A stretch of 64,000 bases of DNA from Aestuariivirga litoralis (GCF_003234965.1 NZ_QKVK01000006.1:124001-188000), one strand, 5' to 3'; shown: positions 36,642-44,331, numbered from the stretch's first letter. Numbers and translations: made by a program. Notes: generated from the sequence alone by a model not told the origin.

Positions 36642-38780
36642 TTACTTTGAGAGCGGCGAGTCAATCTCGACGAGATGGTTCATCGCCGTCTTCAGGGCAG
36701 AGAGTTCTGCTTCCATGGCTTCGAGTTTGGCCCTGGTTTCCTCGAGCTCGACGGCCTGCTTCTGGTATTCGTTGAGCAGCAGGCTGGGGAGCACCTGGTA
36801 GGCGACGGATTCCGGCTTGCCCTCGGCGTTGTAGATGGCGAGCCCTGGCATGACTTCGGCCACCTCTTCCGCAACCAGGCCGTACTGCAGCGGGTGGCTG
36901 CCATCGGCCTCTGCCTGATTGTAGTGGAAGGTCACGGGCCGCAGCCGGAGAAGGGCAGCGCTCGCATCGCCCATGGGCTGGATGTCCTGCTTGAAGCGGC
37001 GCGAGGAGGAGACGACGCCGAGCTGGCCGTTCACGTCCACCACCACGGCCTGGCCGCCCGTCACGTTCACGCCCCTGACGCCTGCCAGGAAGGCTCGGGT
37101 CTGGGTGCCCTGCACGCCGATGCGAATGGTGTTTGCCTCGGCAGCCACGCCGGGATTGGCGATGGCGACGTTGCTGTTGCCGGTGGTCCAGTTCTGGCCC
37201 GCCCTGAAGCCGATGGCGGTGTTCGATGAGCCAGTGGTCTGGGCTTTCATCGCCTCGAACCCGATGGCCACGTTCTGGTTGCCCACCGTATTCGACAGGA
37301 GCGCGTTCACACCGCTGGACGTATTGTAGTAGCCAGCCGTGTTTGCCCTGAGGGCGTTGACGCCCGAGGCGGTGTTGCCACCGCCCGTGGTATTGGAACG
37401 CAGGGCCCCCACGCCCGAGGCGGTGTTGTTGCCGCCCGTGGTGTTGGAGTTGAGCGCCAAGGCGCCCGTGGCCGTGTTGGAGGCGCCGGTCGAGTTGAAG
37501 GACAGGGCACCCGAACCGGCAGCGGTGTTGTAGCCGCCGGTGGTGTTCGAGACGAGGGCCGAGCCGCCCAGGGCAACGTTGTTTGTTCCCGGGATGGGCG
37601 GCGCCACGCCAAGCTGTCCCGACGCACTGACGACCACCGACTGGCCGCCGGTGACAGTCACGCCGCTGATCCCTGCAATGAAGGCGCGCGACTGCGTACC
37701 CTGCGTGCCGATGCGGATCGAGCCCGACTCGCCCGCGACACCCAGGTTGTTGATGGCGATGTTGTTGGAGCCCGTCGTCAGGCTGACGCCCGCCTGGTAG
37801 CCGAGGGCGGTGTTGTTGTTGCCGGTGGTGTTGCTGCCAAGCGCACCGAAACCGTTTGCCGTGTTGCCGCCGCCGCTGGTGTTGCCGTAGAGCGCGGAAA
37901 CGCCGGTGGCGGAATTCTCGTAGCCATTGGTGTTCAGCTGGAGCGCATAGGTGCCGTTCGCCACGTTGTTGTTGCCCGTGGTGTTGCTGCTGAGCGCTTC
38001 GGACCCGGTGGCCGTGTTGCGGATGCCCGTGGTGTTGCCATAGAGCGCCCGTTCCCCGGTCGCCGTGTTCTCGCTGCCGGTGGTGTTCGATATGAGGGCC
38101 GAGCCGCCGTAGGCGGTGTTGTATGCCCCGGTGCCGGAGACTGCCGCGACACCCAGTTGGCCGTCAGCCCTGACCACGACCGACTGCCCGCCGGACAGCG
38201 CAACGCCGCTGATGCCGGCGACGAAGGCGCGCGTCTGGGTGCCCTGCGTGCCGATCCGGATGGTGGCGGACTCGCCCGCGACACCGAGGTTGTTGATGGC
38301 GATGTTGTTGGAGCCGGTCGTCAGATTGACGCCCGCCTGGTAGCCGAGGGCGGTGTTGTTGCTGCCGGTGGTGTACCAAAGCGTACCCCGGCCGATTGCC
38401 GTGTTGCCAGAGCCTATGGTGTTGGAAAGTAGTGAACCATATCCGGCCGCGGTATTATAGTCACCAGTCGTATTGTTTTGAAGCGAACTCTTCCCGGTCG
38501 CAGTATTCTGGTGTCCGGTGTAGTTAGAGTACATGGCCCTTGATCCGGTGGCGGTGTTGAACTGCCCGCTCGCGTTGGCCTGCAGGCTGGAATAACCAAG
38601 CGCTGTGTTGTCAATTCCAGAAAAGCCTATGTTACTTTGAAGAGCTCCCGTGCCAATGCATGTGGCGGTGCCGTCAGACCCAAGACTGGGCGTGCATCCC
38701 GCCCGCGTGGCGGTGGACAGAGCAATGCTTGCGCCGAGGGCGAGGAGGCTGACCGTCGTGGCTCTTGCAAAGCACTTCAT
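36642..38780 (-). CDS. YadA-head-like repeat protein with S74 intramolecular chaperone domain
   Basis: The 712-residue exported protein begins with a signal peptide (MKCFARATTVSLLALGASIA). Residues about 45-590 are 17-residue repeats of the type N-T-A-x-G-x-x-A-L-x-x-N-T-T-G, broken by three copies of a longer cassette (GYQAG..NNIAINNLG..IRIGTQGTQ..AFVAGISGV..GGQSVVV..GQLGV). This is the left-handed roll of YadA-type heads. Residues 591-712 form a peptidase S74 domain: SSSRRFKQDI, RPVTFHY, YGLVAEEVAEVMP, then a coiled coil, known to trimerise and cleave itself before a Ser. A GGAGG precedes the ATG. No membrane anchor is seen. Confidence 0.85.
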   Translation of the reverse strand: MKCFARATTVSLLALGASIALSTATRAGCTPSLGSDGTATCIGTGALQSNIGFSGIDNTALGYSSLQANASGQFNTATGSRAMYSNYTGHQNTATGKSSLQNNTTGDYNTAAGYGSLLSNTIGSGNTAIGRGTLWYTTGSNNTALGYQAGVNLTTGSNNIAINNLGVAGESATIRIGTQGTQTRAFVAGISGVALSGGQSVVVRADGQLGVAAVSGTGAYNTAYGGSALISNTTGSENTATGERALYGNTTGIRNTATGSEALSSNTTGNNNVANGTYALQLNTNGYENSATGVSALYGNTSGGGNTANGFGALGSNTTGNNNTALGYQAGVSLTTGSNNIAINNLGVAGESGSIRIGTQGTQSRAFIAGISGVTVTGGQSVVVSASGQLGVAPPIPGTNNVALGGSALVSNTTGGYNTAAGSGALSFNSTGASNTATGALALNSNTTGGNNTASGVGALRSNTTGGGNTASGVNALRANTAGYYNTSSGVNALLSNTVGNQNVAIGFEAMKAQTTGSSNTAIGFRAGQNWTTGNSNVAIANPGVAAEANTIRIGVQGTQTRAFLAGVRGVNVTGGQAVVVDVNGQLGVVSSSRRFKQDIQPMGDASAALLRLRPVTFHYNQAEADGSHPLQYGLVAEEVAEVMPGLAIYNAEGKPESVAYQVLPSLLLNEYQKQAVELEETRAKLEAMEAELSALKTAMNHLVEIDSPLSK

Positions 38781-38885
38781 GGCTTCCTCCAATAGCAATT
38801 GCACATAGCTTGAATGTACTATTTTTGCGGGTAAGTTGAGTGTGGTCAAGTAGGCTCTTGCTGGCAACACCGACCGGTGAAGTCA

Positions 38886-38967
38886 GATGCCCCAGCACCT
38901 ACTCGATGCTGGTTCCGCCGCATTTCGGGATGTGGATGAAGATGCAGTGGTGCTAGTGGCTGATCAC
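38886..38967 (-). pseudogene. Sulfotransferase N-terminal fragment with two in-frame stops
   Basis: Read on the minus strand this equals the first 27 codons of the sulfotransferase at 35847, including FIHIPKCGGTSIE. One change turns the codon for Lys in SHKHH into TAG, another turns Trp after TSIE into TAG. Nothing of the rest of the gene follows. It is a dead fragment, not a functional gene. Confidence 0.8.
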
Positions 38968-38982
38968 CGGGCCTGAACCTTC
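38886..38982. repeat. Direct repeat copy B (97 bp)
   Basis: Second copy of the segment at 36446-36542. Mismatches are at 38900 (c to t), 38914 (g to t) and 38955 (t to a). Two of the three create stop codons in the sulfotransferase frame, so this copy is the decayed one. Confidence 0.9.
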
Positions 38983-39000
38983 ACCGCGATCTTCGGCCGT

Positions 39001-39225
39001 TTATCGCCGCTTGCGGAGGACGAGAAGGTCCTGATAACCAAACATGCACTCATGCACGCCGAGGACGTCCATGTATACAGATTGCATAAGAGTAAGCGAT
39101 ATTGTTCTGCTTTTGCAACCGGTGATCATGCCACACCCAAGCTGCAGATGCTGTTTCACTGCGCGAAATGTCGGGGCCTCGACAGGGTACTGAGCGGAAA
39201 ACAGTCCTCTCGCAGCCGGGTGCAA
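39001..39225 (-). pseudogene. Possible C-terminal remnant of an unidentified gene
   Basis: An open stretch ends VHECMFGYQDLLVLRKRR, which reads like the real C-terminus of a protein; similar endings occur in methyltransferase-like proteins, but this is memory of a pattern and not proof. The upstream part has no recognisable domain and no good start. It sits next to the broken sulfotransferase piece, which suggests a decayed locus. Confidence 0.3.
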
Positions 39226-39245
39226 TGCGGACAGATTGTTTGCTG

Positions 39246-39431
39246 CTACCGCCCGACTGCGATGAGCACGACGCCGATGCAGCTGACGATCACCGGCGAA
39301 TAGTGGATGATCGACGGATCCACGAGGCCAAACACCTCTTTCCAGATGTCAATTCCAAGGCCCAATCCCAAACCGAAGTCGGCCCAGGCCCACAGCAGAA
39401 GCACCCAGCCTGTCCAATAGAGTAACCTCAA
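39246..39431 (-). CDS. 61-residue two-helix membrane protein
   Basis: The start is a TTG at 39431, chosen because a perfect AAGGAGG lies 5 nt before it; a longer frame without a ribosome site reaches 39494. The protein has two hydrophobic helices: LLYWTGWVLLLWAWADFGLG (about 3-22) and YSPVIVSCIGVVLIAVG (about 44-60). It follows the nuclease stop by 26 nt and is probably co-expressed with it. Function unknown. Confidence 0.6.
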   Translation of the reverse strand: MRLLYWTGWVLLLWAWADFGLGLGLGIDIWKEVFGLVDPSIIHYSPVIVSCIGVVLIAVGR

Positions 39432-39457
39432 CCATCCCTCCTTGAAAGCACCCCGCC

Positions 39458-40000
39458 CTAGCACCACGCGTGACGGTGACCTTCCCACGGCCACGCCAAT
39501 CCCTCGGCGATGAGAGTGTCGCCCACCGACCGGCCGTCGACGAGGACGAGCCGGAGTCGCCGCCCGTATTTGTCCCAGTCACGAGCGCCAGACGGCCGGA
39601 TTTCGACCCGGCCGGAATTGAGAAGCTCCAGCAGGCGCAGTTTCGCCTGCTGGCCGCGAACATACTCGCTAGCACAACGGGGCTCGGAGATTTCGGGTGC
39701 GTCGTAATCGACCATTCGAATGCGCTCTCCTTTGAAATCGATTGTGTCTCCGTCAACGACACAATCGTTTCCAAATGCCATGCCGCAGATGGCAAACGGC
39801 CTTGTGACGGAGGTGAGGGCCACGCCCACCGACCCGAAGGGTCGCAGGAGACCGCCCATCGAGCCACCCGTTGCAATGTGACCGGCAAGACCACCCAACG
39901 CGACAGCGCCGACAACCAAAGCGATCATGGTCATGCGTCTCGCCGGCGGAGAAGGCCTGCTCAACGGCGATTTATGCCGGTCACGCCTGCGAAATTTCAT
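39458..40000 (-). CDS. Membrane-anchored thermonuclease-family (SNase-like) nuclease
   Basis: The 180-residue protein has a short basic N-terminus, a membrane helix (MTMIALVVGAVALGGLAGHI, about 23-42), then a staphylococcal-nuclease fold: VVDGDTIDF, RIRMVDYDAPEISEPRC, and WDKYGRRLRLVLV with the second catalytic arginine. The cut substrate would be DNA or RNA outside the cytoplasm. AGG lies just before the ATG at 40000. It ends 207 bp from tRNA-Ser and starts an operon with the small membrane protein. Confidence 0.82.
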   Translation of the reverse strand: MKFRRRDRHKSPLSRPSPPARRMTMIALVVGAVALGGLAGHIATGGSMGGLLRPFGSVGVALTSVTRPFAICGMAFGNDCVVDGDTIDFKGERIRMVDYDAPEISEPRCASEYVRGQQAKLRLLELLNSGRVEIRPSGARDWDKYGRRLRLVLVDGRSVGDTLIAEGLAWPWEGHRHAWC

Positions 40001-40207
40001 CAGCCTGCCCATGCGCAAGATACTGCGGCTTTCGGCTGCAACGTCAAGACGACACCAGATGGTGCCCCCTTGCTGATCATCCGGCGCGGCTTCAAGTGCC
40101 CTTGTGCTGGTCCGGCGCAGACCGGCAAGCTCGGATGACGTGTCCGTTCCGACTTCGGTCACGTTGCCGGATGCGCGGGTCGCAACGGGCGGCTGAACAG
40201 GAAGTGG

Positions 40208-40301
40208 TGGCGGAGACGGAGGGATTCGAACCCTCGATACGCCTTGACAGCGTATGACGATTTAGCAAACCGTTGCCTTCAGCCTCTCGGCCACGTCTCC
40301 T
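40208..40301 (-). tRNA. tRNA-Ser(GCT)
   Basis: A 94-nt gene with encoded CCA, read on the minus strand. Acceptor arms GGAGACG / CGTCTCC pair fully; the anticodon loop is TTTGCTAAA giving GCT; there is a long variable arm as expected for Ser, and the T-loop GGTTCGAATCC. The 3' end faces the nuclease and the atypical 36.4-40 kb segment. Confidence 0.95.
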
Positions 40302-40356
40302 GCTGGCGGCCTTTTGCCGTGATTTGACGGGGGATGCAAGTCTGCCGTCGGTGGGC

Positions 40357-40563
40357 TCAGGCCTTGGGCGGCGGAACCACGGGAAACTCGGCCAGCAGGC
40401 GCTGTTCCAGTTCCACGAGGTCGGCGGGCAGCTGCATGCCGGTGGCGCGCATCTGGTTCAGTTCCTGGTGGACCTGCTGGTAAAGCTCATGCAGGTCTTC
40501 CGGCTGGTCGTTCATTTCGCCCAGCAGCATGCCGATCTGCGCCTTCAGTTGCTCGAATGCCAT
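40357..40563 (-). CDS. Small conserved hypothetical protein (68 residues)
   Basis: The protein is mostly helical: FEQLKAQIGMLLGEMNDQPEDLHELYQQVHQELNQMRATG in outline, then LPADLVELEQRLLAEF and a PPPK tail. There is no signal peptide or membrane helix, so it is cytoplasmic, probably a small coiled dimer. Upstream GGAACG lies about 12 nt from the ATG. I do not recognise a function; similar short helical proteins occur in other Rhizobiales. Confidence 0.6.
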   Translation of the reverse strand: MAFEQLKAQIGMLLGEMNDQPEDLHELYQQVHQELNQMRATGMQLPADLVELEQRLLAEFPVVPPPKA

Positions 40564-40626
40564 GACTCACTCACGTTCCTCTGCTTTGTCCGGCACAGCA
40601 TAGACCGGTCCGGGCCGCCTCGCCAG

Positions 40627-40643
40627 TTTGGAACAATTCTAAA
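40627..40643 (+). promoter_or_regulatory. Iron-control element (Irr-type box)
   Basis: TTTGGAACAATTCTAAA matches the rhizobial ICE pattern TTTAGAA-N3-TTCTAAA with one mismatch. It lies 90 bp before an iron-binding-protein gene, which fits regulation by Irr or a related Fur-family protein. Confidence 0.65.
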
Positions 40644-40644
40644 T

Positions 40645-40666
40645 CCGAGTGTTTTACTCGGTTTTT
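40645..40666. terminator. Hairpin with T-run between the divergent genes
   Basis: Stem CCGAGT / ACTCGG (40645-40650, 40656-40661) with loop GTTTT, followed by TTTTT. It lies upstream of the putative promoter, so it could stop read-through into the iron gene. Confidence 0.5.
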
Positions 40667-40667
40667 C

Positions 40668-40697
40668 TTGACAGCCGGCGGGCGGGCGCGCCATAGA
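40668..40697 (+). promoter_or_regulatory. Putative sigma-70-type promoter of the iron-binding-protein gene
   Basis: TTGACA (40668-40673) is followed after 18 bp by CATAGA (40692-40697). The transcript would begin near 40704, which puts the Irr-type box about 70 bp upstream of the start. Confidence 0.5.
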
Positions 40698-40732
40698 GGC
40701 TGCGTTCCGCTTTCTTGCCCAAGGAGTTGCCC

Positions 40733-41767
40733 ATGTTCGCCAGCCGCCGCCGGATTCTCGCCCTCGGCCTCGCCCTTGCCGCCGCCGCAGGCACCGGCGC
40801 CCCCGCCCATGCCGATGGGGTGGTGAATGTCTATACCTATCGCCAACCCTCGCTGATCCAGCCGCTGTTCGATGCCTTCACCGCCAAGACCGGCATTCAG
40901 GTGCGCGCCGTCTTCGCCGACAACGGCCTGGTGGAGCGCCTGGCGCAGGAGGGCCGCAACAGCCCGGCCGACCTGCTGCTGACCGCCGATGCGGGCCGCC
41001 TGGTGGAGGCCGCGGGCCGCGGCCTGGCCCAGCCCGTGACCGATCCCTTCATCCTTGACAAGGTGCCCGCCAACCTGCGCGACAAGGACAATCAGTGGTT
41101 CGGCCTCACCATGCGGGCCCGCGTCGTCTATGCCTCGCGCGAGCGCGCGCCGATCACCGCCATCACCTATGAGGAGCTGGCCGATCCCAAGTGGAAGGGC
41201 AAGATCTGCATGCGGCCCGGCAACCACCCCTATAATCTGGGCCTGATCGCCGCGATGCTGGCCCACAAGGGCGAGGACTATACCCGCACGTGGCTCGAGG
41301 GCCTCAAGGCCAACCTTGCCGTCAAGCCCTCGGGCAACGACCGCAGCCAGGCCAAGAGTGTTTATGCCGGGGAATGCGACTTGGCGCTGGCCAACACCTA
41401 TTACATGGGCAAGATGCTGACCGAGACGAAGGAGCCCGAACAGCAGGACTGGGCCAAGTCGGTCAAGATCGTGTTCCCCACCTCGCCCGACTTCGGCACG
41501 CACGTGAACATTTCCGGCATGCTGCTCACCGCCAATGCGCCCAACAAGGACAATGCCGTGAAGCTGATGGAATTCCTCGCCAGCGACGAGGCCCAGGCGC
41601 TCTATGCCAACGGCAATTTCGAATATCCGGTCAACCCCAAGGTGCCGGCCAACGAAATCGTCACCTCCTGGGGAAGCTTCACGCCCGACACGCTGAACGT
41701 GGCCGAAATCGCCAAGCTTGAGCCGCAGGCCTCCAAGCTGGTCGACGAGGTGGGCTTCAACGACTGA
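40733..41767 (+). CDS. Periplasmic Fe(3+)-binding protein of an ABC transporter (FbpA/FutA-like)
   Basis: The 344-residue solute-binding protein has a signal peptide (cleavage near APAHA-DGV), VNVYTYRQPSLIQPLFDAFT, NTYYMGKM with the two iron-binding tyrosines, and HVNISGMLLTANAPN. It captures ferric iron in the periplasm. ATG 40733 has AAGGAG 6 nt upstream. The permease and ATPase genes are not in the window, so it works with a transporter encoded elsewhere. Confidence 0.92.
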   Translation: MFASRRRILALGLALAAAAGTGAPAHADGVVNVYTYRQPSLIQPLFDAFTAKTGIQVRAVFADNGLVERLAQEGRNSPADLLLTADAGRLVEAAGRGLAQPVTDPFILDKVPANLRDKDNQWFGLTMRARVVYASRERAPITAITYEELADPKWKGKICMRPGNHPYNLGLIAAMLAHKGEDYTRTWLEGLKANLAVKPSGNDRSQAKSVYAGECDLALANTYYMGKMLTETKEPEQQDWAKSVKIVFPTSPDFGTHVNISGMLLTANAPNKDNAVKLMEFLASDEAQALYANGNFEYPVNPKVPANEIVTSWGSFTPDTLNVAEIAKLEPQASKLVDEVGFND

Positions 41768-41890
41768 GGCCCCGCCCCCCAAAAGCGCTGCGGAACGGCC
41801 GGCGCCAGCCGGCCGTTGCCATTTGAAGTCACGGATTATAGATGCTTTTCCGGCAAGACTGGGCTATAGTCCGAGCGAATGGAGTTGACC

Positions 41891-42172
41891 ATGCGTTATT
41901 CACTGCTTGCCGCCACAGCCGCCCTCGCCCTTTCGGCCCTGCCCGCCATGGCGGACCAGAACTTCATCCCCATGGGCCAGGACTATGGCCTCGGCAATGA
42001 TGCGGCCCCGCCGCTCGACAGCGAGCAGAGCAAGTTCAACGCCCAGGTCGATATCTACCAGTCCGAGGTCTATAACCGGAACCTCGAGAAGAAGCAGTTC
42101 GACAGCAATATCTTCAACCTCACGCAGCAGCAGACGCCGGACGTGTTCGACAGCGACCAGCTCGACTACTGA
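41891..42172 (+). CDS. Small exported protein of unknown function
   Basis: The 93-residue protein has a signal peptide (cleavage ALPAMA-DQN) and a mature part rich in Asp/Gln/Asn (IPMGQDYGLGNDAAPPLDSEQ, YQSEVYNRNLEKKQFDSNIFNL, QQQTPDVFDSDQLDY). There are no cysteines and no membrane helix after cleavage. GGAG lies 6 nt before the ATG. I do not recognise a family. It is followed by a strong terminator, so it is transcribed alone or with the iron gene, 123 bp upstream. Confidence 0.7.
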   Translation: MRYSLLAATAALALSALPAMADQNFIPMGQDYGLGNDAAPPLDSEQSKFNAQVDIYQSEVYNRNLEKKQFDSNIFNLTQQQTPDVFDSDQLDY

Positions 42173-42197
42173 TCCTGGCATGCCAGCGCTGATGTGA

Positions 42198-42220
42198 GGG
42201 GCCGGTTTCCGGCCCCTTTT
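42198..42220 (+). terminator. Terminator after the small exported protein
   Basis: Perfect stem GGGGCCGG / CCGGCCCC with a TTT loop, followed by TTTT, 26 nt after the stop and 9 bp before the end of the convergent gene. Confidence 0.85.
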
Positions 42221-42228
42221 GCTTTGGC

Positions 42229-43236
42229 CTAGGGGCTCACCGGAACGGCGATGCGGGCGCTCACCGGATAATGGTCGGAGCCCGCGGGCTCGCCGATGCG
42301 CTCGGCCTCGATCAGCCGGAGGCCGGGCGACACGAAGATGTGGTCGATGGCGATTTGCGGCAGACCGGCCTGGGTGGGCCAGCTCGGCAGGCTGGTGAGC
42401 CGGGTGAGATTGCCGCTCGACTGCAGCACGCCCAGCACGCGCGAGAACGGCGTTGCGTTGAAGTCGCCCATCACCAGCTTGTGGCCGCCGGTGCGCTCCA
42501 CCATGCGGGCGATTTCCGTCACTTCCTTGAACTGCTGCAGCGAATGCGGGAAGCGGATGGTGTGGAAGCCGAAGACGGTGAGCCCGCCTGCCTCCGGACC
42601 CAGCCTGACACGGATGTAGGACGGTCCTGACAGCTTGCCCTGCGCCTCCTTGTCCACCAGCGGCAGCTTGGAGAGGACGGCGAAGTTGCAGTAGATCACC
42701 TCGAGGCAGTCGAACTGGTGGGGATAGCGGTCCTTCAGCCGCGCCAGGACCGGGCGCAGGGCGCGGCCGACCTCGACGAGCGTGATGACGTCGGCATCCA
42801 GCCGCCGGATCTCGGCCTCGACCGCCGCGGCGTCGTGATTGTCCCACAGGGTGTTGAAGCTGGCGACGTTCAGCCCGCGCTCGCCGGGCTGCAGCAAGCT
42901 CACCACGCGCGTCTCGCGGCTGGCGAGATGCGGCCACACGCCAATGGCCACGATGCCGAGCACCAGCAGCACGAAGGCGGTGAGCAGCTTGGCGCGCGGC
43001 ATGGCCCAGCCGATGAGGAAGGCGGCCGTCACCACCGCGAACTGCAGCGTGAACTGCGAGAAGACGTCGAAGGCGATCCACAACTGCCCCAGCCGCGAGG
43101 CGCAGAGCCCGGCAATGCCGATCAGCAGGCCGAGCTGGCACTCGATGCTGCCGCTGGGCCTGCGCCGGCGGCGTGGCGGGGCCTCGTCCTCCGGCTGCTG
43201 GGACGTCTGGTCCAGACTGTCAGCCGGTTGGTCCAA
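42229..43236 (-). CDS. Membrane endonuclease/exonuclease/phosphatase-family protein
   Basis: The 335-residue protein has a basic, disordered N-terminus, three membrane helices (about 35-50, 63-80, 84-102) and a C-terminal EEP domain: LNVASFNTLW, DADVITLVEV, FGFHTIRFPHS, LVMGDFNATPFS and GSDHYPV with the catalytic His and Asp residues. The domain probably faces the periplasm. Substrate could be DNA, phospholipid or another phosphodiester. It is 18 bp downstream of the GST-like gene. Confidence 0.82.
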   Translation of the reverse strand: MDQPADSLDQTSQQPEDEAPPRRRRRPSGSIECQLGLLIGIAGLCASRLGQLWIAFDVFSQFTLQFAVVTAAFLIGWAMPRAKLLTAFVLLVLGIVAIGVWPHLASRETRVVSLLQPGERGLNVASFNTLWDNHDAAAVEAEIRRLDADVITLVEVGRALRPVLARLKDRYPHQFDCLEVIYCNFAVLSKLPLVDKEAQGKLSGPSYIRVRLGPEAGGLTVFGFHTIRFPHSLQQFKEVTEIARMVERTGGHKLVMGDFNATPFSRVLGVLQSSGNLTRLTSLPSWPTQAGLPQIAIDHIFVSPGLRLIEAERIGEPAGSDHYPVSARIAVPVSP

Positions 43237-43254
43237 GGGTTACTCCACGCGCGA

Positions 43255-44028
43255 TCAGAGAAGCCTGCTCTCCATCGGCAGGATCTGTTCCGGTGTACCA
43301 AAGCCCGGAAGCGCCTCAAAGCGTTTCTTCCAGGCCGACACGTTGGGATAGGGCGTGAGGTCGATGTTGGCCTCGCCGATGTAGCGCAGCACGCCATAGA
43401 CGCCGACGTCGGCGATGGTCGGGCGCTTGGCGGCAACCCATTCGGACTTCGAAAGCTCATTCTCCAGCACCGCAAGCGCCGCCTTGGCCTCGGTGTCATA
43501 CATGATGCGCACCTCGTCGCCGAACTGGCGCAGGCCCCGCGCCCTGGCGCGCAGGCGGTAGACCGGAACGGCAAGCTTGTCCCACTGCCAGAACATCCAC
43601 TCGCGGATGCGGTTCTTCTCCACATCGGTCTTGCCGTCGAACTTGTGAAGCTCGTCGGCGAGATGCTGCAGGATGGCGGCGGACTGGACATAGTAGACCT
43701 GGCCATCGCGCAGCGCCGGCACCTGGCCGTAGCGGTTCTTGACCAGGTAATCGGGCTGCTTGTGCTGGCCTTCGCGCAGGTTCACGTGGAAGTAGGAGAA
43801 GGGATATTTCGACAACGAGAGCATGAGGCCCACAGTGTAGGTCGGGCCGGAGCCCAGCATGCCGTAAAGCGTGAAGCGCTCCTTGTTGACGGCTGCCGCG
43901 GCCGGTGCTGCAGCGGCCGGCTTCCTGGCCGGCAGTTTCTTGGCCGGCAACGGCTTGGCGGCCGGCTTCCTGGCCGCGGCCTTCTTCACGTCAGGCTTCT
44001 TCGCAGCCTTCTTGGCTGTCTTTGCCAT
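43255..44028 (-). CDS. Glutathione S-transferase with an N-terminal histone-H1-like tail
   Basis: The 257-residue protein has residues 1-47 of Lys/Ala/Pro repeats (AKKAAKKPDVKKAAARKPAA and more), then a GST fold: TLYGMLGSGPTYTVGLMLS, RYGQVPALRDGQVYYVQSAAILQHL (in outline), and a helical C-domain with RPTIADVGVYGVLRYIGE. The tail is unusual for a GST and would bind DNA or other polyanions. The GST catalytic residue cannot be confirmed. It is upstream of and co-directional with the EEP gene. Confidence 0.8.
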   Translation of the reverse strand: MAKTAKKAAKKPDVKKAAARKPAAKPLPAKKLPARKPAAAAPAAAAVNKERFTLYGMLGSGPTYTVGLMLSLSKYPFSYFHVNLREGQHKQPDYLVKNRYGQVPALRDGQVYYVQSAAILQHLADELHKFDGKTDVEKNRIREWMFWQWDKLAVPVYRLRARARGLRQFGDEVRIMYDTEAKAALAVLENELSKSEWVAAKRPTIADVGVYGVLRYIGEANIDLTPYPNVSAWKKRFEALPGFGTPEQILPMESRLL

Positions 44029-44331
44029 GGTTTAACCCCTCCCGGCCCCTACACAATAAAACTCCGGGTACGGACTATAGCGGAGAATATTCCGAAGGGA
44101 AGTCCGAAACTAAACCCCTGACTGAAAAAGAGAAAATGGGTGTAAAAAACAGGTGTATACAGCAACCGGGAACGGTGAATAGAGTTGAGAAAGCGAGTCC
44201 GGAAACGGGCTTAATTCACTGATTTCGTTCAGTATTGCCACCTTCATACCCCGGCCGCCAATGGCCGGCGGGATCCCGGCCTTCGCCGGGATCACCTCCG
44301 CAAGGGATGGGGCTGCCGCGGCTGACCCCGG
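44029..44331. other. Gene-free 303-bp gap with a GC-rich palindrome
   Basis: The gap between two minus-strand genes has an AT-richer part (promoter of the GST-like gene, near 44050-44220) and a perfect inverted repeat GATCCCGGC-CTTC-GCCGGGATC at 44272-44293, 39 bp beyond the gatB stop, which may serve as its terminator. CCGGCCGCCAATGGCCGG precedes it. I see no gene. Confidence 0.6.

Larger units (their letters stand above)
38781..39245. other. Region of gene remnants between the S74 gene and the nuclease operon
   Basis: This 465-bp stretch holds the S74 gene promoter, direct repeat copy B with a broken sulfotransferase fragment, and an open remnant at 39001-39225. It has lower GC than its surroundings and no intact gene. 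Confidence 0.6.

Noticed and set aside
36900-38600. Regular repeats that might look like a CRISPR array.
   Set aside because: Units are in-frame 51-bp coding repeats of a YadA-like head, with no constant repeat and variable spacer structure.
40190-40320. Second copy of the tRNA-Ser 3' end as an attachment site.
   Set aside because: No matching sequence was seen at the left edge of the 36.4-40 kb segment by eye, so an att duplication is not claimed.
40645-40666. Hairpin plus T-run as a riboswitch or attenuator of the iron gene.
   Set aside because: It lies upstream of the best promoter (40668-40697), so it would not be in the transcript.
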